A DNA stretch of 64,000 nt from assembly GCF_029360805.1 (NCBI RefSeq), contig NZ_JARKNC010000001.1, positions 186,001 through 250,000 of the forward strand, in the 5' to 3' direction. The notes beneath the pieces are model-generated. The model saw only the letters and a program-made list of their open reading frames with translations, made no database searches and was not told the DNA's origin. The DNA is from Daejeonella sp. JGW-45. GTDB taxonomy: Bacteria > Bacteroidota > Bacteroidia > Sphingobacteriales > Sphingobacteriaceae. A program made the translations under genes and the position numbers. Below, one piece after another: positions 45,520-54,229 of this stretch. Position 1 is the stretch's first letter. Each line of letters opens with the position of its first letter.

Positions 45520-45602
45520 TCTGGACTGACTTATTACTTTAAAAGGTAAGTAGTGATTGTAGACTTTTAAATAAGTAGCAAGGTTGAAAGTTAGAGAAGT
45601 CG

Positions 45603-46946
45603 TTAAGTTATCTTCTCATTTAGTTTGTGTTTCCATTTTACAAATCCGTCAACAAAGTTTGACGAAATGTCGTCATGTTCAATAACGCAAAATAAAAGAT
45701 CGCTGTCGTGGTGATTTTGTCTGTACGCTCTTTTATATTGTTCTCGTCCACTATCCCTGATAGTGTTAACTGACGCCTCAATTCTTTTGTATTGAAGTTC
45801 TATTTCTATTTCAGATTTGTCGATGCTCCACATGTAAGTCGCATGCGAGTTGAGAAGTTCCCACACAAAATGGTTATTATCCTTACCTTGAATGAAGAAT
45901 AAAAAACCGAAGTTCGGATGAAGCGTAAATCTCAACTTGCTGTCCTCGGCTTGTTTGCTCCCCGACAAAAATTCAAGTTGCTTTCTGTTTCTTGTTTTGT
46001 GGTTGTCAAGCAAAAAATTTAAGATGTCCTGCTCATTTTGACAGAAAACATTGCCTTCAAGGCCTTCTGTTTCCATTTCTCCAAAAATTTCCTCTGCTGT
46101 AAAAAGTGATTTGTGGGTATCAGCAACTCTCGGTGATTTGGTCAACGCAATTGTTCGCTGATATTTGATGCTGTCAATCAACTCTGCATCTATCATTGCA
46201 ATGTGTGGTGAAATCGCCGATGCTTCTGTTACTTTACCATCTGTCGTGGTAATAGTCGCATTAACTTTAAACTTTCTCGTTTTGAGTTTTTTAGCGAACC
46301 ATGACTTGACATTTTCAAATTCTGCAAGTATGTAGTCGTTTTTAATTTTGAAACTTACTTTGTCGCCAACCTCTTTTATACTCTTAGTGAAAGTTACATA
46401 CCCAAGCATAAAGTATGCATCAGAAAAATAAACGTTGAACTCAACTTGATGAGTTTCAATTATCGGTTTTCGTTCCGTAGGCACGAATACAGGCCTATTA
46501 TACTGCCCCTGTGGTAAATCACTTTCAACTCCGAAGCTGTAAAAAACAGTAGAAGTAGAAATTGATTTTCGAGTTGCTTCCTCTGCAAAAGATCTATTTA
46601 CACCATGATTGTATAGAACGTCCAGAAGTTTACTCTTTTGATAGTTGGAGAGATGCTGCTCAAGTTGTAGCCAGTCAAATTTTTCAAATACAATCCGCTC
46701 AACTTCAGCCACTGGTTTCTGATAATCAAATTGTTGAACGTCATTGGTGAAATAGTCAATGACTTTCATCCGCCAGCATTTGGTTTCGGGGTTGTATTCG
46801 AGTAGTTCAACTTTCCAATAAATCTCTTGATGTGTACGAAATTTACAATGATCGATCGGAAAGCTAGTGTGTTGAATAGGAACAGTCAACTTAGGGCTTA
46901 GATGTATGTCCTGATTGTCAACCTTTATGATTAGTTCCTTCAGCAT
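45603..46946 (-). CDS. Large protein of unknown function in the defence region
   Basis: A 447-residue soluble protein. No family was recognised. It has a beta-rich N-terminal part (ELIIKVDNQDIHLSPKLTVP), a helical middle with LQLEQHLSNYQKSKLLDVLY, and a C-terminal part containing FGFLFFIQGKDNNHFVWEL and DLLFCVIEHDDISSNFV. No signal peptide, membrane segment or clear catalytic motif can be seen. It lies 172 bases downstream of the five-gene operon on the same strand and upstream of a 67-bp repeat. Whether it belongs to that operon is open. Confidence 0.6.
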   Translation of the reverse strand: MLKELIIKVDNQDIHLSPKLTVPIQHTSFPIDHCKFRTHQEIYWKVELLEYNPETKCWRMKVIDYFTNDVQQFDYQKPVAEVERIVFEKFDWLQLEQHLSNYQKSKLLDVLYNHGVNRSFAEEATRKSISTSTVFYSFGVESDLPQGQYNRPVFVPTERKPIIETHQVEFNVYFSDAYFMLGYVTFTKSIKEVGDKVSFKIKNDYILAEFENVKSWFAKKLKTRKFKVNATITTTDGKVTEASAISPHIAMIDAELIDSIKYQRTIALTKSPRVADTHKSLFTAEEIFGEMETEGLEGNVFCQNEQDILNFLLDNHKTRNRKQLEFLSGSKQAEDSKLRFTLHPNFGFLFFIQGKDNNHFVWELLNSHATYMWSIDKSEIEIELQYKRIEASVNTIRDSGREQYKRAYRQNHHDSDLLFCVIEHDDISSNFVDGFVKWKHKLNEKIT

Positions 46947-47118
46947 CGGTTCAAAATATTTTTTCTCTGTCGTTTCCTTTAGTAAGTTTCAAGTCGTTAC
47001 AGGTCGTCAAATCGGCAAGCGATTTAGATAACTAAAAATATCACTCTTTCATGGATAAAGCTATTTGAGGCTCTAAATTGTTGGAATCGACTCCAGCAAA
47101 ATAATGCTTTGATATAGT

Positions 47119-47862
47119 CTACGACTGCTTATTAATTAATCCTAAAAGCTTTTCTGCCTTTTGAATATCCTCATTTTGATTAGGATTTGACTTTTGCTCA
47201 ATTGATGCTAAGTAAACTAAACCGTTAATTTCATTGAAGTAAACCCTTAAGGCAACCGGATGGTAAACCCTTAGTTCCAAGACCGTACACTTATTTGAGA
47301 TACTTACATCCTTAATAATTTTCGTGTCTGGATAAAACCGTGTAGCTAAATGCCGGTTAGCAGCCTTGTTGAATTCTTCGTAAATTGAATTTTGAACATC
47401 CTTAGCAAGTGACTGATAAGTCTTTTCAAAATTTTTCGTTGTTATAGCTTCTCCAATGAACAAAATTAGTTTTTCGAAGTTGGTTTGATAATACGATATC
47501 CAACTCGAGTATGTTCCCACATCAATAATTTTTTTATGTGGTTTTATTATTTGGTTCCCAAAATCTACTCCAAGAAATCCGTTAACCTCACTTAAACAAA
47601 ATTCATTTGCTTTTATTTCGCTATCGACTTCAATTTCACAAGGACTTAGCTTAGCAAAAAAATTATAAATGTTAAAGATGTCGATATCTCCTAGGTTTGG
47701 AAAAATATCCTTCTCAAAATGAGCTACTTCGAAACAGGAATTATTTCGATAAAATGTATGCTCCTGCTTCTTTTCAATTTGCATTAATTCTAAAGCCCCA
47801 TACTTGAAGCTATCAAAATCAGGTGTATTGAGAGATTGACTATTTAGAAAGAACTTGCTCAT
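47119..47862 (-). CDS. Unknown partner of the DUF3696 ATPase
   Basis: A 247-residue protein whose start overlaps the ATPase stop by 4 bases. The N-terminal 150 residues were not recognised. The last about 70 residues (VLELRVYHPVALRVYFNEIN, then GLVYLASIEQKSNPNQNED and a closing helix) faintly resemble the RelE/HigB toxin fold, where an ELR strand precedes a basic hairpin and a KS/D loop. That resemblance is weak. The coupling suggests an effector or target-recognition partner for the ATPase. Confidence 0.55.
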   Translation of the reverse strand: MSKFFLNSQSLNTPDFDSFKYGALELMQIEKKQEHTFYRNNSCFEVAHFEKDIFPNLGDIDIFNIYNFFAKLSPCEIEVDSEIKANEFCLSEVNGFLGVDFGNQIIKPHKKIIDVGTYSSWISYYQTNFEKLILFIGEAITTKNFEKTYQSLAKDVQNSIYEEFNKAANRHLATRFYPDTKIIKDVSISNKCTVLELRVYHPVALRVYFNEINGLVYLASIEQKSNPNQNEDIQKAEKLLGLINKQS

Positions 47863-49058
47863 TTCTTTTTTAGATTCAACAGTTCTACATAGTCTATTTG
47901 AGTTTGATCAAAAAATCCCTTGGGCCACTCGGTCAACTCGCCTTTATCATTGATTTGAATCGCTTTGATCTTAGGCTGTTGTTTAACTCCGAGAATTTTA
48001 TCTTCTTTCAATTCCTGATCCGTCTTTTTTTCTCGGTAGAAATAATTTATAGTCACTTTATTATTAATGATCGCCTTTTTAGCAACTGCGATTTGAATGC
48101 CGTTAATAATATGATCGCTGTGGCTCTCCACTAGAATTTTGACACCCGCATTCGCCATCACACCTAGAAAATAACCCATCTTAGATTGTGCCGACGGGTG
48201 CAGATGTGCTTCGGGATTTTCGACAATTAAAATTCTGCCTTTTTCCGCTAGTAAACACGAGACAATTATGGGAATCGAATAACTAATTCCGAAGCCAGTG
48301 TTAGTAGGAAATATCGCATTACCCTTTGAATACGAGTTTTCAACAGTTAGTCTGGCAGTATGAGTCTCACTGTCTTTTACCGGAATCATTGTAACGCCAT
48401 CGATAATGTAACTGAGCCAGGCATTTATATGATGCTGGAATTTGTTACCCTTCAAATAATCTGGGTCATCTAATACTCTGTCAACATCCAATTTGAACTT
48501 ACTTTCAATTTCTAGGGAATCCACATCAGCAATCATCTGAGCTGTGAACTCACCTTGATATCCAACATTCGGATAATCATAGAATCTAATGGCTTGATTT
48601 ATTCGCGGTCCAATTCTTTCAGCATTCAAATAGTAAAACTGTTGGAACATCAGTGGGTTATTCGGATATTGGAAGCTGTTTTCCAATAGTTCTTTAGGCG
48701 TGATCCAAAGTTCATTTAAATTATTTGTGGAGTACTTTACTACTAGTGATTGCTCCTTTTCAGAAAGGCCTAATTCAATATCCGTTTCCGTAAACTCTGA
48801 CGGTAACACATTTAGGCTGCTTCCTAAGCCTAGACAGTATACATCATTTAGTTCGACATTTAAGTTATTAATTGAAGTGTACGCGAACTTTGTCGATTTC
48901 CATTCACTACAATGCTCTACTGTTCTTCTTAGAAGTAGTAAAGATTGTATAGCAGTGCTTTTACCGTTTCCGTTGCTACCTGCAAAAACAGTTAGATCAT
49001 TAAGTTCAATTTCAATGTCGTAAAAACATTTGAAGTTTTTTAAAGTCAGTTTTAACAT
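47859..49058 (-). CDS. AAA family ATPase with DUF3696 domain
   Basis: A 399-residue ABC/SMC-type ATPase of the AAA_15/DUF3696 group. The Walker A motif GSNGNGKST is at residues 27-35, Walker B is ILIVENPEAHLHPSAQ, and the following ESHSDHIINGIQIA is the D-loop/His region typical of OLD-like ATPases. The C-terminal DUF3696 tail is INDKGELTEWPKGFFDQTQ. Such ATPases act with nucleases or toxins in anti-phage systems. It shares one base with the upstream DUF262 gene stop and four with the downstream gene. Confidence 0.88.
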   Translation of the reverse strand: MLKLTLKNFKCFYDIEIELNDLTVFAGSNGNGKSTAIQSLLLLRRTVEHCSEWKSTKFAYTSINNLNVELNDVYCLGLGSSLNVLPSEFTETDIELGLSEKEQSLVVKYSTNNLNELWITPKELLENSFQYPNNPLMFQQFYYLNAERIGPRINQAIRFYDYPNVGYQGEFTAQMIADVDSLEIESKFKLDVDRVLDDPDYLKGNKFQHHINAWLSYIIDGVTMIPVKDSETHTARLTVENSYSKGNAIFPTNTGFGISYSIPIIVSCLLAEKGRILIVENPEAHLHPSAQSKMGYFLGVMANAGVKILVESHSDHIINGIQIAVAKKAIINNKVTINYFYREKKTDQELKEDKILGVKQQPKIKAIQINDKGELTEWPKGFFDQTQIDYVELLNLKKK

Positions 49059-50422
49059 TAGTATTCCAAATGATTTTTAAATAAGTCTCTTAAAACATTA
49101 AATGTATAGACCAAATTGGCCTTCCCATTTGTACCGTATGAGAGGTAGTAAAGTAATTGATTATCTTCCTCTATTTTATCAGCAATAGGTTTTGCTAAAG
49201 AGTTTGCAATATTTTTGTCTTTCACTCTGACATTATCGTAATCAGCTAATAAAACTGAACAGCACACAAATAGTGCTTTGTTAATCAGTTGCTTGTATGA
49301 ACTAGGTTGAATATCCTTATTTTGTATTTTCCTAAAGGCATACCGGCTGCCGATAAGATATTCAGCGTTTTTCATGGAATTCGAAAATTTTCTTACATAG
49401 CTATCAAAATACTGTTGGGGGTTTTTAATGTTTTTATCAGTGTATTCGTCTAATACGAGATCCATATAGCCATTATAGTCTTCAATGCTATTGCTATAAT
49501 CATAAATCTCGTAAAAGTATAAAAATCGTAAAGCGATTTCTTGATCTTCCATCCGGACGCTTTTTATACTTTTATCAGTAGCAGATTTAAACTCTCCTAA
49601 GGCTGCCATTGATTTCAAAGATTCTCTGAGTCCTTTACCCATCAAACAATTACGGATTTCCTGATTATTTAAAGGTCTTCCACCGGTGTTTATTCTTCGA
49701 AAAATATCATACTTTACTTTTGGAGGCGAAGATGGATCGATAATATTAGCAGAAATAGAGGTTAAATCAAACCATTTTAAGTATTTGGTGTCAAGACCTT
49801 TTTTATTTCCTCTTGTCTCATAGTATCGTCCCTCGCAAGTATCGTTCAAGTATTGTAAGTTTTTTAATGGAAAATTATTATCCATAAACTCTTTAATGGT
49901 TGAAATACGCTGGAGGCCATCGACAACAGAAAGATTACCTTCGTTATCTTCAGAGAAATAGAACATGGGTAATGGGATACGTAGTAGAATTGACTCGATC
50001 AACCTAGACTTTTGGAAACTATTCCAAACTAAATTTCTCTGAAAATCAGGGCTTAAATCAATACTCTCATTGTCTATCATTTTACTTAAAATGGATACAG
50101 CGATTTTGTCGGACCTGACTTTAATTTTATCGGGGTCATAAGGATTGATATCAGTAGTTTCTGTTTCATTGAACGTATCTGCACCTGATTTTTCAATTTC
50201 TATGATATCATACAGAACATTATCAAGCTTGTTCTCAATAGTGTCAGTGTCATCTATAATTCTTGAATCTTGGAGTAAAACAACAAGGTTTTGGCCAACC
50301 AACTCTAGTTCCATCCAAATTCTCTTCTCATCGTCAATCAACTGATAACAAGTTTCAGTACCTTCTTTTTTGATTACAGATAGACTGATTATTTTATCTG
50401 CAATGTTAAATTCAACTAACAT
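49058..50422 (-). CDS. DUF262 domain protein without a fused nuclease
   Basis: A 454-residue protein from ATG 50422; a longer start at 50515 would overlap the upstream gene by 59 bases and is less likely. The DUF262 motif SVVDGLQRIST (Asp168-Arg172) gives the DGxQR NTP-binding or hydrolysing site of the ParB-like/GmrS group. SPDFQRNLVW and FRRINTGGRPLNNQEIRNCL are further family marks. The C-terminal 150 residues are helical with no HNH motif. It is the middle gene of a five-gene operon and the second DUF262 protein in it. Confidence 0.85.
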   Translation of the reverse strand: MLVEFNIADKIISLSVIKKEGTETCYQLIDDEKRIWMELELVGQNLVVLLQDSRIIDDTDTIENKLDNVLYDIIEIEKSGADTFNETETTDINPYDPDKIKVRSDKIAVSILSKMIDNESIDLSPDFQRNLVWNSFQKSRLIESILLRIPLPMFYFSEDNEGNLSVVDGLQRISTIKEFMDNNFPLKNLQYLNDTCEGRYYETRGNKKGLDTKYLKWFDLTSISANIIDPSSPPKVKYDIFRRINTGGRPLNNQEIRNCLMGKGLRESLKSMAALGEFKSATDKSIKSVRMEDQEIALRFLYFYEIYDYSNSIEDYNGYMDLVLDEYTDKNIKNPQQYFDSYVRKFSNSMKNAEYLIGSRYAFRKIQNKDIQPSSYKQLINKALFVCCSVLLADYDNVRVKDKNIANSLAKPIADKIEEDNQLLYYLSYGTNGKANLVYTFNVLRDLFKNHLEY

Positions 50423-50456
50423 TTTTCTATCTCTTTTGAATTTTAAGCTATTATAC

Positions 50457-51620
50457 CTATTTATTTCCTTTTGCTCGATTATGAGTTTTACAAAGCATTT
50501 CACAGTTTTTAACACTTGTTGCTCCGCCTTTACTCCAAGCTGCTACATGGTCTGCGTCCATTTCTGCGAGCGTCCATATTTTATTCTTGTTGGCATCATG
50601 CCCAATAACACAATGAGGGCAATTTGACTCACCTTTGATTTCCGCTTTAGCTGTCTGAGCTTTGTATTGTGATTTCTTTGTTGCTTCGTCAAAAACTCTT
50701 ACCTCAAGCAATTTAGCATCTGTTGAACCACCGAGGATATATTCAAATATGCCTCTGCGATTCTTCACATATGGGTCACTGTACAACTCTTGGACTTGTT
50801 GCGAAACCTTCTTTGGATCATAAGCGGTTTTGAAGTAGGTTTCATAAAGTCGTCCCCACTCAATTCCGCACATCTCGCTTTCAACGTCGTTAAACACTGC
50901 CGAAACCCAGTCTATAACACTGGTAAAATAAGTTTTTAAGTGATTTATGCTTTTGTCATAGCGGTGACTGCTCATGTAATCGACGATATTGCCTTTACTA
51001 ACCCAGTCCAAAGCTCTCTCTAAAAATGCCTGACGGTTTACGCTGCCTTTTATATAAGCACTCCATTTCTGTATGTTTGCATTCTGACTGTTACTAAATT
51101 CAGCTTTCGCCAGGGTTACAAAGGGTCCAGAAAAAATCGCATTATTCAACTCCTGGTCATTTAGTGGAACACCTGCTGTATTAATTGTACGAAACCAGTT
51201 TTTTATTTCACTTTCGTCTCCTTCGCATTCATAAATGGTGAGTGTTGTGTTTAATATTTTCGCTCTTTTGTCTGCTGCAATTCCATCAAAGTATTGCTCT
51301 CTATCATTTTCGTCAATGTATGGAAATTTGTTTGACACATACCTACCAATGCTCGTTATCCGTTGTTGGCCGTCTAAAACCTCAAACTCATCCGCCTTAA
51401 CTTTAACGAAATATATCAACCCTAACGGATAGCCCTGCAGTAAAGAATGAATTACTGCGACATCTTTTTTACCATCTGCATAAATGTAGTTGCGTTGGTA
51501 TTCCGGCTGAATAGTTAACGTTCCAGAGAGGCCGAAAAGGCCTTTACCTTCCAGCTCGTTATAGATAAAACCTTCGCAGATTTCTTTAACTGTAATGTCT
51601 GTTCTTAATGTCGTTTTCAT
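50457..51620 (-). CDS. DUF262 domain protein with C-terminal HNH endonuclease
   Basis: A 387-residue protein. The DUF262 part has QPEYQRNYIYADGKKDVAVI and the motif VLDGQQRITS (Asp83-Arg87), then FRTINTAGVPLNDQELNNAI. The C-terminus is an HNH nuclease: zinc-type CPHC (334-337), then MDADHVAAWSKGGATSVKNC and LCKTHNRAKG. The build matches modification-dependent or anti-phage nucleases of the GmrSD-like group. The gene begins 10 bases after the methylase stop. Confidence 0.9.
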   Translation of the reverse strand: MKTTLRTDITVKEICEGFIYNELEGKGLFGLSGTLTIQPEYQRNYIYADGKKDVAVIHSLLQGYPLGLIYFVKVKADEFEVLDGQQRITSIGRYVSNKFPYIDENDREQYFDGIAADKRAKILNTTLTIYECEGDESEIKNWFRTINTAGVPLNDQELNNAIFSGPFVTLAKAEFSNSQNANIQKWSAYIKGSVNRQAFLERALDWVSKGNIVDYMSSHRYDKSINHLKTYFTSVIDWVSAVFNDVESEMCGIEWGRLYETYFKTAYDPKKVSQQVQELYSDPYVKNRRGIFEYILGGSTDAKLLEVRVFDEATKKSQYKAQTAKAEIKGESNCPHCVIGHDANKNKIWTLAEMDADHVAAWSKGGATSVKNCEMLCKTHNRAKGNK

Positions 51621-51630
51621 AAACTCTGCG

Positions 51631-52752
51631 TTACTTTTTATGTTTTATTAGTAGGCGTTTATATACATTGACACCTTCAATTGAAACGGACATTTGAATA
51701 CTCTTATCCCAATCGACCGGTCTTCCATAGTCATATGAGCAACCAATTATCTCAAATTGGTCAGGATTGTATTTATCTAGAAAAGTTATCGGTACTCCCA
51801 TTACGCCAGCATAATCACTTGGAATAGCATCAGTATAAGGTACTTCAATAGCATCGAAGTTATCATATTTTTTGTACTCTTTACCTTTTACATCTTTGTG
51901 CGAGCTGAACTTGATATTATCCCTCATCGTCATCAGTGGTAGTGGTTGATGACGCTTACCATGATCTATATTCGTAAACCAAAGACAGTTGTTAGTGGCA
52001 ACAATACGTTTTCCATCATCATCAATTCGAGCCTCTGTACCATAAAGCTCGTAGGTTTCAGGTACTATAAAGCCTGAAATCCATCGTCCCATACCAGTCC
52101 CGAGCCAGATTTTATTATCCTTAATTAATGGAAATACTTCTTTATAGGTTATCGCATTTATGTTTGCGATTATCAAGAAAGTTTTATTAAAGTCAACAAG
52201 TTGTTTTATATAATCTCGAAACAAGCTAAAAGGGGGATTGGTTACTACTATGTCTGCTTGTTGTAACAAAGTGATTGATTCGTCACTACGAAAGTCGCCA
52301 TCACTTTTTAACGCTGTCCATTCGTTATTCTTATTATTTTTTAACTGTAGTGCAACATCTTTCAAGCTAAATTCACCATCACCATCCATATCACCAACTT
52401 CATTAATAATAAATTTATTTGCAGTTATCTTTGCACGACCTTTTGCTTTCGAAGTTGCTTTATCATTGACAAACAATTGCAATTGCGTATTGGCAATGGG
52501 CGAAGGTTTATAGCTGGTGGTGATAAGTTGCTTCAAGCCAATTCGCTTAAAGTTTAAGACGAAGTAACGGAAGAAATTGCTTTCAAATGGATCATCACAG
52601 TTGCAGTAGACTACTTTTCCACTGAAGACACCTGAGTTATATTCTAAATACGCTTCTACTTCCTTCTGGATATCTCTGTACTGGGTATAGAATTCATCAC
52701 TTTTTGATTTTTTAGCGTTATGGAGTAATTTGTTTGTTGCGTTTCTTGCCAT
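51631..52752 (-). CDS. EcoRI-type adenine-specific DNA methyltransferase
   Basis: A 373-residue methylase of the EcoRI methyltransferase family: KSDEFYTQYRDIQKEVEAYL at the start, CNCDDPFESNFFRYFVLNFK next, and catalytic NPPF in ADIVVTNPPFSLFRDYI. It would methylate the N6 of adenine in a short DNA site and so protect the host. It is the first gene of the operon with the two DUF262 genes, the ATPase and the partner; the DUF262-HNH protein may be the matching nuclease. An inverted repeat lies in the divergent intergenic space. Confidence 0.9.
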   Translation of the reverse strand: MARNATNKLLHNAKKSKSDEFYTQYRDIQKEVEAYLEYNSGVFSGKVVYCNCDDPFESNFFRYFVLNFKRIGLKQLITTSYKPSPIANTQLQLFVNDKATSKAKGRAKITANKFIINEVGDMDGDGEFSLKDVALQLKNNKNNEWTALKSDGDFRSDESITLLQQADIVVTNPPFSLFRDYIKQLVDFNKTFLIIANINAITYKEVFPLIKDNKIWLGTGMGRWISGFIVPETYELYGTEARIDDDGKRIVATNNCLWFTNIDHGKRHQPLPLMTMRDNIKFSSHKDVKGKEYKKYDNFDAIEVPYTDAIPSDYAGVMGVPITFLDKYNPDQFEIIGCSYDYGRPVDWDKSIQMSVSIEGVNVYKRLLIKHKK

Positions 52753-52913
52753 ACTTATTATCTCATGTATTTAGCTGTGTCGTGTCATTAGTAAAGATAG
52801 GTGAATGTTTGCATCTAGGTGCTAACATTGTTTTAGATTACGTCTTCCATTTTTTGTGCTATTATCTTACAAGCCTACCTACCGACCATAGAATTTAAAT
52901 AAAATGCGCTGCT

Positions 52914-52938
52914 AATTTACTAATATTGTTAGTAAATT
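52914..52938. promoter_or_regulatory. Inverted repeat between the methylase operon and a divergent small gene
   Basis: AATTTACTAA (52914-52923) and TTAGTAAATT (52929-52938) are a perfect 10-bp inverted repeat with spacer TATTG. It lies 6 bases upstream of the ATG at 52945 and 160 bases upstream of the methylase. It looks like an operator, perhaps self-regulatory for the small gene or controlling the methylase operon. Confidence 0.55.
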
Positions 52939-52944
52939 TACAGA

Positions 52945-53310
52945 ATGTCAATAAGGGAACAGGTAGAGTTTGGGATTGCACTTACAAGGGACTTAGCTGC
53001 TTGGGCTAAGGTACAGCGATCCTTAGGCAGAGCTGTCCCTCCTGGCAAGTTTTTATTTGAAATGTATGTTAAGAAGAATGACAAAGTAGTCCTGGTATTT
53101 CTGAATCGTTTATCTTATCGCTACTACGCCAAGTTTGTTGCACCAGATGTTGAAGATTATTGTGTAAAGCTCCTTCGTGCAATTGAACCTTGTGTATTCA
53201 ATGCTATATCGTGTGAGATTGAGCCTTATACCTTGCGCTTTGAATTTGAGCATAAGGATGGGGTATTGACTAAACACGTTCGATACTCATTTGCCTCAAT
53301 GATTTACTGA
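52945..53310 (+). CDS. Small protein of unknown function divergent from the methylase operon
   Basis: A 121-residue protein, mixed alpha/beta, starting with a helix (IREQVEFGIALTRDLAAWAK) and containing VVLVFLNRLSYRYYAKFVAP and LRFEFEHKDGVLTKHVRYSF. No helix-turn-helix or known motif could be identified. It is preceded by a perfect 10-bp inverted repeat, so a regulatory or immunity role for the adjacent operon is possible but unproven. Confidence 0.55.
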   Translation: MSIREQVEFGIALTRDLAAWAKVQRSLGRAVPPGKFLFEMYVKKNDKVVLVFLNRLSYRYYAKFVAPDVEDYCVKLLRAIEPCVFNAISCEIEPYTLRFEFEHKDGVLTKHVRYSFASMIY

Positions 53311-53442
53311 CATTCTATGGAACCCGAAGACATTCATACAATTTAATATAACGATGAAACTAGCGGTGACTAGTTTTCGTGGCATTAATTTTTTTAGTGC
53401 TAAATTTCGAGACAATCCTGGGGCTTCTCAATAAATTAGTGT

Positions 53443-54228
53443 CTAGTAGGGTGGAATTGCTTCTTTAAGCTTATTTTCCGCGGCTGTCGGAAAGCCATCG
53501 GAGTTCAATTTTGTAGCGTCATTTACAATCCGTTTTAATCTATCAACTTTGTCCTTTTTAGTTTGTGACAAACCATAAGTGCCTGCTGATGATACAAAAC
53601 TTTTAAAATAGTCAAACAGGTCGTTACAGAAAATATAGTAATGATTGACAATCATATTTTCCAATTCATAAGAGCTATAAACCCATCCATTCAACGCATT
53701 CCAGTATTTCATAACGCGAATCAAAGGTCTTATTAATCCTTTGTCATTAGAATTCTTGTTGCTTAGTTGATTGTTAAATGCGTTTGGGTGAGTGGTTTGC
53801 CATGTAGAATAATCGTTTAACGCAGCTGGAATCTGGTAGGAATCCCAAGATGAAAGAATGGCTGGAACGAGTTCAATTTTAATTTTCGATAATTCTAAAA
53901 CAATGGTTGGATGGGATTGATAAATTTCAGAGCTTGTATATTTCGCCAGTGCAAAATCCTTAAGATAATTTAAATATGTTGAAGGTTGCTTACTATCGTC
54001 TGCGAAAACAATCATGTAGTCAACATCGGAACGAGAATCTGCCCTTCTAGGCATTAGTGTCTTTCTTTTAAATGAGCCGAAGGTAAATTTCTCTTTAACT
54101 ACACCTGAATCGAAGTACCATATAAGCTTTACATTTAACGCCATTATGTGGTTATCGATTACGCTTCGCTCGGATTGTGTAATTATTAGATTGCCTGCTG
54201 TTGCTAGTAAATGACTGTTTAAACTCAT
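53443..54228 (-). CDS. CD-NTase (SMODS nucleotidyltransferase) of a CBASS operon
   Basis: A 261-residue cGAS/DncV-like nucleotidyltransferase. The catalytic GS is in FTFGSFKRK (Gly51-Ser52), the metal pair in RSDVDYMIVF (Asp68, Asp70) and the third acidic residue in KIKIELVPAI (Glu119). A helical C-terminal domain follows. It would make a cyclic (oligo)nucleotide when phage infects. It lies 1 base after the S-4TM gene, so the two form a minimal CBASS operon with a membrane effector. The product nucleotide cannot be read from sequence. Confidence 0.88.
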   Translation of the reverse strand: MSLNSHLLATAGNLIITQSERSVIDNHIMALNVKLIWYFDSGVVKEKFTFGSFKRKTLMPRRADSRSDVDYMIVFADDSKQPSTYLNYLKDFALAKYTSSEIYQSHPTIVLELSKIKIELVPAILSSWDSYQIPAALNDYSTWQTTHPNAFNNQLSNKNSNDKGLIRPLIRVMKYWNALNGWVYSSYELENMIVNHYYIFCNDLFDYFKSFVSSAGTYGLSQTKKDKVDRLKRIVNDATKLNSDGFPTAAENKLKEAIPPY

Positions 54229-54229
54229 A

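Noticed and set aside
47859-51620. Septu-like pairing of the ATPase with the HNH protein
   Set aside because: The HNH is part of a DUF262 protein and a second DUF262 gene separates it from the ATPase; the architecture differs from PtuA-PtuB.
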